8,557 nucleotides of DNA from an uncultured Paraburkholderia sp. (GTDB lineage: Bacteria; Pseudomonadota; Gammaproteobacteria; Burkholderiales; Burkholderiaceae): NCBI GenBank assembly GCA_937917025.1, contig CALFSF010000242.1:1-8557 (forward strand), read 5' to 3'. The notes under the pieces are model-generated. The model worked only from the letters and a program-made list of their open reading frames with translations, had not been told where the DNA came from and did not search any database. The position numbers and the translations under genes are program-made. Positions within the stretch are counted from its first letter, which is position 1. Every line of letters begins with the position of its first letter. Below are positions 1 through 5,881 of the stretch, piece by piece.

Positions 1-1519
1 GCTCGTCGGCCGCGGCGATCACTTCGTCGTCGCGCATCGAGCCGCCCGGCTGGATGACGCAGCTCGCGCCCGCGGCGACGACGACGTCGAGGCCGTCGCG
101 GAACGGGAAGAACGCGTCGGACGCCACGGCCGAGCCGGTCAGCGTCAAGCCGGCGTTCTGCGCCTTGATGCTCGCGATGCGCGCCGAATCCACGCGGCTC
201 ATCTGGCCCGCGCCGACGCCGAGCGTCATGCCGTTGCCGCAGAACACGATCGCATTCGACTTCACATACTTCGCGACGCGCCATGCGAAGAGCAGATCGT
301 CCATTTCCTTCGGCGTCGGGTGGCGCTTCGTGACGACGCGCAGTTCGTGCGGCTGCACGTTGCGCGAATCGAGCGATTGCACGAGCAGACCGCCGCCCAC
401 ACGCTTCAGGTCGAACGCGTTGTGACCGTTGCCGAGTGCGATTTCGAGCAGACGCACGTTCTGCTTCGCGGCGAACACCTGGCGCGCAGCCGCGCTGAAC
501 GACGGCGCGATCAGCACTTCGACGAACTGCTTCGCCACGGCCTGCGCCGCCGTTTCGTCGACTTCGCGGTTAAAAGCGATGATGCCGCCGAACGCCGACG
601 TCGGATCGGTCTGGAACGCCTTCGCGTACGCCTCGTTCGCGTCCGCGCCGATCGCGACGCCGCACGGGTTCGCGTGCTTGATGATCACGCACGCCGGCAC
701 GTCGAACGTCTTCACGCATTCCCACGCCGCGTCGCTATCCGCGATGTTGTTGTAGGACAGTTCCTTGCCCTGCAACTGGTTGTAGTTCGCGAGCGCGCCC
801 GCCGGCACCACGAGGTCGCGGTAGAACGCCGCGCTCTGGTGCGGATTTTCGCCGTAACGCAGATCCTGCACCTTGTCGAACGCGAGGTTGAACGTCGCCG
901 GATAGGTATTGCGCGACGAATGTTGCAACGCTTCGGTGAGGCTCGTCAGGTAATTCGTGATCGCGCCGTCGTACTGCGCCGTGTGCGCGAACACCTTGGT
1001 GGCGAGACGGAAGTTCGTCTTGTAGCCGACCGAATTCGCGTTTGCGCGCATTTCATCGAGCACCACCGCGTAATCCGCCGGATCGACCACGACCGTCACG
1101 TCGCGATGATTCTTCGCGGCCGAGCGCAGCATCGTCGGGCCGCCGATGTCGATGTTCTCGATTGCGTCTTCCAGCGAGCACTCGGCCTTCGACACGGTCT
1201 GCACGAACGGGTACAGGTTCACGACGAGCAGGTCGATCGTCGGGATGTCGTGTTTCTCGAGCGCGGCCATGTGTTCCGGCAGGTCGCGGCGCGCGAGAAT
1301 GCCGCCGTGAACCTTCGGATGCAGCGTTTTCACGCGGCCGTCGAGCATTTCCGGAAAGCCGGTGTAATCGGCGACTTCGGTCACCGCGAGACCCGCGTCC
1401 GCGAGCAGTTTCGCGGTGCCGCCGGTCGACAGGATCCTGACGCCGAGGTCCGACAGCGATTGGGCGAAATCGACGATGCCGGTCTTGTCGGAAACGGAGA
1501 TGAGCGCTTGCTTGATCAT
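1..1519 (-). CDS. purH: Bifunctional AICAR transformylase / IMP cyclohydrolase, 3' end outside window
   Basis: PurH catalyses the last two steps of de novo purine synthesis in the cytoplasm: formylation of AICAR with 10-formyl-THF, then ring closure of FAICAR to IMP. The start at 1519 gives MIKQALISVSDKTG, the usual PurH N-terminus. The N-terminal MGS-like cyclohydrolase domain shows LSTGGTAKLLAD, DGRVKTLHPKVHGG and IDIGGPTM (IGGP at residues 125-128). The transformylase domain has RYGENPHQ (221-228), KHANPCG with the Lys281-His282 pair typical of the catalytic site, FGGIIAFNRE, KSNAIV and, near the edge, VIQPGGSMRDDE. About 506 codons are visible; the family is usually about 520-530 residues, so only some 15 C-terminal residues are missing. 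It lies 52 bp after fis on the same strand with no terminator-like hairpin between, so co-transcription with dusB-fis is likely. I see no Shine-Dalgarno box: the 20 bases before the ATG are pyrimidine-rich, and no other in-frame start is close. Confidence 0.97.
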   Translation of the reverse strand, partial: MIKQALISVSDKTGIVDFAQSLSDLGVRILSTGGTAKLLADAGLAVTEVADYTGFPEMLDGRVKTLHPKVHGGILARRDLPEHMAALEKHDIPTIDLLVVNLYPFVQTVSKAECSLEDAIENIDIGGPTMLRSAAKNHRDVTVVVDPADYAVVLDEMRANANSVGYKTNFRLATKVFAHTAQYDGAITNYLTSLTEALQHSSRNTYPATFNLAFDKVQDLRYGENPHQSAAFYRDLVVPAGALANYNQLQGKELSYNNIADSDAAWECVKTFDVPACVIIKHANPCGVAIGADANEAYAKAFQTDPTSAFGGIIAFNREVDETAAQAVAKQFVEVLIAPSFSAAARQVFAAKQNVRLLEIALGNGHNAFDLKRVGGGLLVQSLDSRNVQPHELRVVTKRHPTPKEMDDLLFAWRVAKYVKSNAIVFCGNGMTLGVGAGQMSRVDSARIASIKAQNAGLTLTGSAVASDAFFPFRDGLDVVVAAGASCVIQPGGSMRDDEVIAAADE

Positions 1520-1571
1520 GATGAGAAAGCCGGGGAGAGACGTGACGGGGCGCGTGAAGTGATGAAATCCG

Positions 1572-1805
1572 CTACAGCAAACCGTGCTGTTGCAGCTTCT
1601 TGCGCAGCGTATTGCGGTTGATGCCGAGATACTCGGCGGCCAGCGACTGGTTGCCGCCCGCCTGCTCGAGCACCACCTCGAGCATCGGTTTTTCTACGCA
1701 CGACACGACCATGTCGTAAATATCGTGCGGGTTCGAGCCGTCGAGATCCTGGAAGTACATGTCCAGGCTGTCGCGGACGCATCGTTCGATGTTGTGTCTG
1801 CTCAT
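1572..1805 (-). CDS. fis: Fis family nucleoid-associated DNA-binding protein (short 77-residue form)
   Basis: Fis is a small dimeric DNA-bending protein that shapes the nucleoid and, in enterobacteria, activates rRNA and other growth-linked promoters. The 77-residue product aligns with the C-terminal three quarters of E. coli Fis (98 residues). A helical dimerisation core covers about residues 5-48 (CVRDSLDMYF, VEKPMLEVVLEQ). A C-terminal helix-turn-helix covers about 51-72 (GGNQSLAAEYLGINRNTLRKKL), keeping the Asn, Arg, Thr and Lys positions that contact DNA in E. coli Fis. The N-terminal segment that forms the mobile beta-hairpin arms in E. coli, needed there to stimulate Hin-type inversion, is absent. 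The ATG overlaps the dusB stop as ATGA (1802-1805) with no clear Shine-Dalgarno box, suggesting translation coupled to dusB. The dusB-fis pair is a long-conserved arrangement. Confidence 0.97.
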   Translation of the reverse strand: MSRHNIERCVRDSLDMYFQDLDGSNPHDIYDMVVSCVEKPMLEVVLEQAGGNQSLAAEYLGINRNTLRKKLQQHGLL

Positions 1806-2857
1806 GCTGCCAGTCGGTCGTTATTGTCCGGCTCGCCGACAGTGTCTTCGACGTAGATGAGGCGGTCGGAAACCGCCTTTTGGGCGTCGAAAAATTCGTT
1901 GACGGCGAGCAGTTGTTCGCGCGTGGTGTCCAGCGTATTCATACGGTGCCGGAACACGTTGGCGCCAGAAAGGCCGCGAGTGTACCAGCCGATATGCTTG
2001 CGTGCAGTGCGCACCCCGGTGAATTCGCCATAGAACGCGTAGTGATCTTCGAGGTGTTCGTTCATCACCTGCTGGATCTCGTCGATACGCGGGGGCGGCA
2101 GCAGTTCGCCCGTCTGCAGGAAATGTTCGATCTCACGGAAGAGCCACGGTCGGCCCTGCGCCGCGCGGCCGATCATGATGGCGTCGGCGCCTGTCATGGC
2201 CAGCACGTCGCGGGCCTTTTGCGGCGTGGTGATGTCGCCGTTCGCGACCACCGGAATGCGCACCGCGCCCTTCACGGCGGCGATGGTCTCGTATTCGGCG
2301 TCGCCGTGATACAGGTCGGCACGCGTGCGGCCGTGTACCGTCAGCATCGAGATGCCCGCGTTTTCGGCGAGCCGCGCGATGTTGAGCGCATTCCGGTTGT
2401 CGCGGTTCCAGCCCGTGCGGATTTTCAGCGTGACCGGCACCGCATCGGGGCCGGTGCCCACCGCGCCCACGACGGCCTCGACGATCTGCTGCACCAGCGG
2501 TTCGTTCTGCAGCAGCGCGGAGCCAGCGGCGACGTTGCACACCTTCTTGGCCGGACAGCCCATGTTGATGTCGATGATCTGCGCGCCGTTCGCGACGTTG
2601 TAGCGCGCCGCTTCGGCCATCATCTCCGGATCGGCGCCGGCGATCTGCACGGCGATCGGTTCGACTTCGCCCGCGTGGTTCGCGCGGCGCATGGTTTTCT
2701 CGCTTTTCCACAACTGCGCGTTCGACGCCACCATCTCCGAGACGGCATAGCCCGCGCCCAGCCGCTTGCACAGCTGGCGGAACGGCCGGTCCGTCACGCC
2801 GGCCATCGGGGCGACGAACAGGTTATTGCGCAGATTGTGCGAGCCGAGAATGGGCAT
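1802..2857 (-). CDS. dusB: tRNA-dihydrouridine synthase DusB
   Basis: This FMN- and NADPH-dependent enzyme reduces specific uridines in the tRNA D-loop to dihydrouridine. The 351-residue protein is a complete TIM-barrel Dus enzyme. It has the N-terminal flavin-binding signature VAPMAGVTDRPFR (15-27), the active-site loop INMGCPAKKVC with Cys101 as the expected general acid, LKIRTGW (144-150), TVHGRTR (173-179), IPVVANGDI (201-209) and the phosphate-binding GADAIMIGRAAQGRPWLF (223-240). A C-terminal helical tRNA-binding domain follows (about 250-335). The MGCPAKKV form and the fis gene directly downstream point to DusB rather than DusA or DusC. The ATG at 2857 is the only start that gives the usual N-terminus (MPILGSHNLRNNLFVAPMAG); only a weak GAGA lies upstream. 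A candidate promoter sits about 65 bp upstream. The stop overlaps the fis start. Confidence 0.96.
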   Translation of the reverse strand: MPILGSHNLRNNLFVAPMAGVTDRPFRQLCKRLGAGYAVSEMVASNAQLWKSEKTMRRANHAGEVEPIAVQIAGADPEMMAEAARYNVANGAQIIDINMGCPAKKVCNVAAGSALLQNEPLVQQIVEAVVGAVGTGPDAVPVTLKIRTGWNRDNRNALNIARLAENAGISMLTVHGRTRADLYHGDAEYETIAAVKGAVRIPVVANGDITTPQKARDVLAMTGADAIMIGRAAQGRPWLFREIEHFLQTGELLPPPRIDEIQQVMNEHLEDHYAFYGEFTGVRTARKHIGWYTRGLSGANVFRHRMNTLDTTREQLLAVNEFFDAQKAVSDRLIYVEDTVGEPDNNDRLAA

Positions 2858-2922
2858 AACGGAAGCGTTCTCGCGCGATCGTGGCCGATCTGCGCGATGA
2901 GAGGGTGCGTAGGAAAACGGCT

Positions 2923-2951
2923 ATTTTACCGTTAACGGGTTCCTGACAGAC
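2923..2951 (-). promoter_or_regulatory. Candidate sigma70-type promoter for dusB-fis-purH
   Basis: On the minus strand TAAAAT (2923-2928) is a good -10 match in an otherwise GC-rich spacer. At a 17-bp distance the -35 position reads GTCTGT (2946-2951), a poor match to TTGACA, so activator or discriminator effects could matter. Transcription would begin near 2916, giving a leader of about 60 nt before dusB. Directly upstream of the -10 is the perfect palindrome CCGTTAACGG (2929-2938). The call rests on position and the -10 only. Confidence 0.45.
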
Positions 2952-3020
2952 GACTTGCCAGGGACGTCAGCCATTAAATCTTCCATGCAAGCGCCTTCGC
3001 CATGGACCGGCGCGCGCCCG

Positions 3021-3039
3021 CGGCCCGCGACGCGGGCCG
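3021..3039 (-). terminator. Short GC hairpin after ubiH, possible weak terminator
   Basis: CGGCCCGC (3021-3028) and GCGGGCCG (3032-3039) form a perfect 8-bp stem with a 3-base loop, 14 bases past the ubiH stop. No run of U follows on the minus strand, so it is not a standard intrinsic terminator. It could pause polymerase, protect a 3' end, or be a chance product of high GC. Whether pepP-ubiH transcripts continue into dusB is undecided. Confidence 0.25.
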
Positions 3040-3052
3040 GCCGCGCCGGCGC

Positions 3053-4258
3053 TCAGCGGCGCTGGCCGAACATCATTTGCCGCGCGAGCGCGGTTTTGAC
3101 CGGCGGCAGGAATTCGAGCGCGGTCAGCGCGAGCCCGCGCAGCGTGGCGAGCGGCGGGAAGTCGACGGTGAAGAGGCGCGCGAGGGTGTCGGTGGCGCCG
3201 ATCGTCAGGCGCCGGTCCAGCGCGCGGCGCGCGGCGAACGCGGCCAGCGCGAGCGGCGTGGCGCCGTGCTGCGCGAGCGCGTCGACGAGCGCGTGCGCGT
3301 CGCGCAAGCCCAGGTTCAGCCCTTGCCCCGCGACCGGATGCAGCGTCTGCGCGGCGTTGCCGATCGCGACGACGCGGCCCTTGACGAGCGCGTCGACGGC
3401 ATTCAGCCCGAGCGGGAACGACGCGCGCCCCTTGATCTGCGTGAAGGCGCCCATGCGGTCGCCGAACGCGGCGCCGAGCGCGTGCAGGAATGCGGCGTCG
3501 TCGAGTTGCGCGAGGCGGGCGGCCTCATCCGGCGAACAGCACCAGACGAGCGCGTAATCCGCGCCGCGCACGCCGCCCATCGGCAGCAGCGCAATCGGGC
3601 CGCCGGGGGTGAAGCGCTCCCACGCCACGTGCGGCTGCGGCGCCGACACCGTGACCGTGCCGACGAGAGCGGTCTGCCCGTAATCGCGCGAGGCGCCGCT
3701 ACTGCTTTTCTGCTCGTGAAAGAGGCCGCCTTCGGCGTTGACGAGAATCCGGGTGCGCACCGTGCGTTTCACATGCGCGCTTTCGAGCGGCAACGTGACG
3801 CCGTCGTGCTCCTGCGTGGACGGCAGCGCCGACGTGGAACGCAACCAGTGCACCGGCGTCTCGCTCACCGCTTCGGTGAGCGCATGCACGATCGAGCCAT
3901 AGCGCAGCACATAGCCGAGCCCTGGCAGGTCATGTTCGGCGCGATCGATGACCGTACGGCCGAAGTGGCCGCGCTGCGAGACGTGAATCCGCTGGATCGT
4001 CGTGGCGTCGCCGGGCCAGCGCAGCGGCTCGAGGATCATCCGGCTGCCTTGCGACACCGCGATCGCGCGCGGGTCGGACACGGCGTCGCCGGGCTCGCGC
4101 GCGTCGATCAGCGCGACGGAAAGCGCGCGTGTCGCGCTGCGCCGCGAGAGCCAGCCCGCAAGCGCGAGGCCGACCGGGCCCGCGCCCACGATGGCGATGT
4201 CGAAATCGAACGGCGATTCCGTTGTCGATTGTGCCGACGGTTGCGTGACTTCATTCAT
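3053..4258 (-). CDS. ubiH: UbiH-type FAD-dependent ubiquinone biosynthesis hydroxylase
   Basis: The product belongs to the UbiH/UbiF/Coq6 flavin monooxygenases, which use FAD, NAD(P)H and O2 to hydroxylate the polyprenyl-phenol ring during aerobic ubiquinone synthesis; E. coli UbiH acts on the 2-polyprenyl-6-methoxyphenol intermediate. The 401-residue protein has the FAD dinucleotide motif DIAIVGAGPVG (20-30), DPRAIAVSQGS (62-72), HVSQRGHFG (92-100), ERFTPGGPIALLPM (214-227), ALVWC (236-240), and the second FAD motif GNAAQTLHPVAGQGLNLGLRD (300-320, with one further residue). GNAAQTLHP is the UbiH form; UbiF and UbiI normally have GDAAH. An unusual point is that the mid-protein ADG motif reads NAEG (174-177). 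The gene starts 15 bp after pepP and has a clear AGGAA box (4266-4270) 7 bases before the ATG. The pepP-ubiH order matches E. coli, supporting the assignment; no ubiI follows here. Confidence 0.88.
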   Translation of the reverse strand: MNEVTQPSAQSTTESPFDFDIAIVGAGPVGLALAGWLSRRSATRALSVALIDAREPGDAVSDPRAIAVSQGSRMILEPLRWPGDATTIQRIHVSQRGHFGRTVIDRAEHDLPGLGYVLRYGSIVHALTEAVSETPVHWLRSTSALPSTQEHDGVTLPLESAHVKRTVRTRILVNAEGGLFHEQKSSSGASRDYGQTALVGTVTVSAPQPHVAWERFTPGGPIALLPMGGVRGADYALVWCCSPDEAARLAQLDDAAFLHALGAAFGDRMGAFTQIKGRASFPLGLNAVDALVKGRVVAIGNAAQTLHPVAGQGLNLGLRDAHALVDALAQHGATPLALAAFAARRALDRRLTIGATDTLARLFTVDFPPLATLRGLALTALEFLPPVKTALARQMMFGQRR

Positions 4259-4265
4259 TCCGGCG

Positions 4266-4270
4266 TTCCT
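4266..4270 (-). promoter_or_regulatory. Shine-Dalgarno box of ubiH
   Basis: AGGAA on the minus strand lies in the 15-bp gap between the pepP stop and the ubiH ATG, with 7 bases to the start codon. It fixes the ubiH start at 4258 and is the clearest ribosome binding site on the minus strand of this window. Confidence 0.75.
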
Positions 4271-4273
4271 GTC

Positions 4274-5671
4274 TTATGCCACACCGACCTGCGCGGCCTG
4301 CATCAGCGCCTCGATCTCGTCCGCCTTGACCGGCACGTCGCGCGTCAGCAGCTCGCAGCCCGTTTCGGTGACGACCGCGTCGTCTTCAATGCGGATGCCG
4401 ATGTTCCAGTAGCGCTCGGGCACCTGGTCCGACGCGCGGATGTAGAGACCCGGCTCGACCGTCAGCGTCATCGACGGCTGCAGGATGCGCCACGGCAGCG
4501 CGCCGGATTCGTCGGGCGGTGCGCCGCGCTCCCGGTAGTCGCCGCAATCGTGCACGTCCATGCCGAGCCAGTGACCGGTGCGGTGCATGTAGAACGGCGC
4601 GTAGGCGCGCTCGGCGATGACTTCGTCGACGCCGGCAAAGAGCCCGCGATCGAGGATGCCCGTGTCCAGCAGACCTTGCGACAGCACGCGCAAGGCCGCC
4701 TGATGCGGCGCGTCGAACGTCGCACCCGGGCGTGTGGCGTCGATCGCCGCCTGTTGCGCGGCGAGCACGATGTCATACAGTTCGCGCTGCGCCGGCGTGA
4801 ACTTTCCGCTGGCGGGAAACGTACGCGTGATGTCGGATGCATAGCCGTCGAGTTCGCACGCGGCGTCGATCAGGATCAGGTCGTTTTCCTGCGCGATCGC
4901 GCTGCCCGCGGGGTAGTGCAGCACGCACGCGTTCGCGCCGGCCGCGACGATCGAGCCGTACGCCGGCGCCTGCGCGCCGTGCTTGCGGAACGTGTACAGC
5001 AGCTCCGCTTCGAGTTCGTACTCGCGCACGCCCGGCCGGCAGGCGGCCATCGCGCGGCGGTGCGCTTCGGCCGAAATCCGGCCGGCGCGACGCATGATCG
5101 CGAGTTCGTGCGCGTCCTTGAAAAGACGCATTTCGTCGAGCACGGGCAGCAGGTCGTGAATCGCCGCGGGCGCGCTCACGCCGCTGCGGCCCTGCGCGCG
5201 CACGGCTTCGAGCCAGCCGCGCACCTGGCCGTCGAGCGCCGCCGAAGCGCCGAGCGCGTAATGCAGTGCAGGCCTGTTCGCGATCACGCGCGGCAGTTGT
5301 GCGTCGATTTCGTCGAAGGCGAAGGCCGCATCGAACCCGAACGCCTCGCGCGCGCCTTCGGGCCCGAAGCGAAAGCCTTCCCATATTTCGCGCTCGACGT
5401 TTTTCGCGCGGCAGAAGAGGATTGAAGCAGGTGCGTCCGGCCCGGCGCTCGCGTCCAGCACGAGCAGCGCCTCGGGCTCCGTGAAACCCGTCAGGTAATA
5501 GAAATAGCTGTCGTGCCGGTACGGATAGTCGGCGTCACGGTTCCTCAGCGCCTCGGGCGCCGTGGGCACGATGGCGACGCCGCCGCCGTTCGCGCGCAGC
5601 GCGGCGAGCACGCGTTCGCGGCGCTTGCGGTAGACGTCGACGGCAATCTGGGGTTCGGTCAGCGGGTTCAT
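4274..5671 (-). CDS. pepP: Xaa-Pro aminopeptidase P (proline aminopeptidase II)
   Basis: PepP is a cytoplasmic Mn-dependent peptidase that removes an N-terminal residue preceding proline. The 465 residues comprise an N-terminal creatinase-like domain (about 8-140, with DYPYRHDSYFYYLTGF at 48-63) and a C-terminal pita-bread catalytic domain (about 185-450). All five expected metal ligands are visible: Asp269 (LILIDAA), Asp280 (YASDITRTF), His367 (RTGHWLGMDVHD), Glu406 (LTVEPGLY) and Glu429 (IRIEDD). The accessory histidines His252 (LHYPAGS) and His374 are also kept. The length is slightly above E. coli PepP (441). The ATG at 5671 is required: no other in-frame ATG or GTG occurs before the conserved RKRRERV segment. 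A TACAAT box ends only 6 bases before this ATG and there is no Shine-Dalgarno box, suggesting a leaderless message. It forms a likely operon with ubiH. Confidence 0.96.
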   Translation of the reverse strand: MNPLTEPQIAVDVYRKRRERVLAALRANGGGVAIVPTAPEALRNRDADYPYRHDSYFYYLTGFTEPEALLVLDASAGPDAPASILFCRAKNVEREIWEGFRFGPEGAREAFGFDAAFAFDEIDAQLPRVIANRPALHYALGASAALDGQVRGWLEAVRAQGRSGVSAPAAIHDLLPVLDEMRLFKDAHELAIMRRAGRISAEAHRRAMAACRPGVREYELEAELLYTFRKHGAQAPAYGSIVAAGANACVLHYPAGSAIAQENDLILIDAACELDGYASDITRTFPASGKFTPAQRELYDIVLAAQQAAIDATRPGATFDAPHQAALRVLSQGLLDTGILDRGLFAGVDEVIAERAYAPFYMHRTGHWLGMDVHDCGDYRERGAPPDESGALPWRILQPSMTLTVEPGLYIRASDQVPERYWNIGIRIEDDAVVTETGCELLTRDVPVKADEIEALMQAAQVGVA

Positions 5672-5677
5672 CGTGCG

Positions 5678-5683
5678 ATTGTA
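5678..5683 (-). promoter_or_regulatory. Candidate -10 box of pepP, positioned for a leaderless mRNA
   Basis: TACAAT on the minus strand is followed by CGCACG and then the pepP ATG, so the predicted transcription start (seventh base after the box) is the A of the ATG. The -35 position (5701-5706, CGGCCT) does not match the consensus and lies within an inverted repeat. The call rests on the -10 match and its placement. Confidence 0.45.
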
Positions 5684-5692
5684 GCGCCCAAT

Positions 5693-5716
5693 GCCCGCGG
5701 AGGCCGGCCCGCGGGC
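5693..5716. repeat. Perfect inverted repeat upstream of pepP
   Basis: GCCCGCGG (5693-5700) and CCGCGGGC (5709-5716) are exact reverse complements separated by 8 bases. On the minus strand they cover roughly -22 to -45 of the predicted pepP promoter, including the -35 position. The repeat could be an operator or a hairpin; in such GC-rich DNA chance is also plausible. Confidence 0.5.
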
Positions 5717-5764
5717 GCTCTGTTAGCCATCCGGCCAGCTCGACCCCGGCGCACTGGAGGCGCA

Positions 5765-5881
5765 ATGTTGCTATCCGTCCACAGCGCCGTGCGGTGCGCA
5801 TCACAAGACGCCAGGCGGCGTCGGGATCGACGCAAACCAACGTTATACTTCCGCCGGATTCCAAACAGGGCAGTGTCATGA
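5765..5881 (+). CDS. Possible 38-residue leader peptide upstream of the GST gene (hypothetical)
   Basis: This short open frame begins MLLSVHSAVR and ends NRAVS. The ATG follows a GGAGG box (5756-5760) with a 4-base gap, the strongest Shine-Dalgarno match I noticed in the window though slightly close. Its TGA overlaps the GST start codon as ATGA (5878-5881), the geometry of translational coupling. The peptide is basic, with several arginines in the middle (RRRRDRRK), has no recognisable domain and no similarity I can name. Against it: the best GST promoter box (5844-5849) lies inside the frame, and a message from there would omit this start. The arginine-rich composition is also what random GC-rich sequence gives. 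It is a candidate only. Confidence 0.25.
   Translation: MLLSVHSAVRCASQDARRRRDRRKPTLYFRRIPNRAVS
5821..5849 (+). promoter_or_regulatory. Candidate promoter of the GST gene
   Basis: TATACT (5844-5849) is a near-consensus -10 box. At a 17-bp distance the -35 position reads TCGGGA (5821-5826), which is weak. Transcription would begin near 5856, leaving a leader of about 22 nt that still contains AGGG (5867-5870), 7 bases before the ATG at 5878. Confidence 0.5.

Larger units (their letters stand above)
2858..3052. other. Intergenic region between ubiH and dusB
   Basis: This 195-bp spacer lies between two co-directional minus-strand genes. The dusB-proximal half is less GC-rich and holds a TAAAAT -10 candidate, a CCGTTAACGG palindrome and a 21-codon open frame of doubtful meaning (2921-2986). 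The ubiH-proximal half (about 3005-3052) is extremely GC-rich with a short hairpin. I see no RNA gene or convincing riboswitch. Confidence 0.7.
5672..5877. other. Divergent intergenic region between pepP and the GST gene
   Basis: This 206-bp region separates the outward-facing pepP (minus) and GST (plus) genes. It contains the TACAAT box next to pepP, a perfect 8-8-8 inverted repeat (5693-5716), a GGAGG box with a small open frame (5765-5881), and a TATACT box (5844-5849) for the GST gene. No RNA gene is recognisable. Confidence 0.75.

Noticed and set aside
320..1621. 433-codon plus-strand open frame opposite purH and the end of fis
   Set aside because: Its low-complexity Arg/Val/His composition and antisense position to a well-conserved enzyme mark it as a shadow.
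1880..2935. 351-codon plus-strand open frame opposite dusB
   Set aside because: The composition is typical of an antisense shadow, while dusB on the other strand has all family motifs.
3005..3052. Dense GC tract as a possible RNA gene or repetitive element
   Set aside because: Apart from one 8-bp hairpin it shows no repeat units, U-tract or recognisable RNA structure, and it is too short for a known family.
3002..5425. Very long plus-strand open frame (about 800 codons) opposite ubiH and pepP
   Set aside because: It is arginine-, alanine- and histidine-rich without domain structure, and lies antisense to two genes with complete motifs and catalytic residues. Long antisense frames are a by-product of GC-rich codon usage.
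5794..5877. 28-residue N-terminal extension of the GST protein from an upstream ATG
   Set aside because: There is no ribosome site, the residues do not resemble a GST N-terminus, and the ATG at 5878 matches YibF-like proteins and has AGGG 7 bases upstream.
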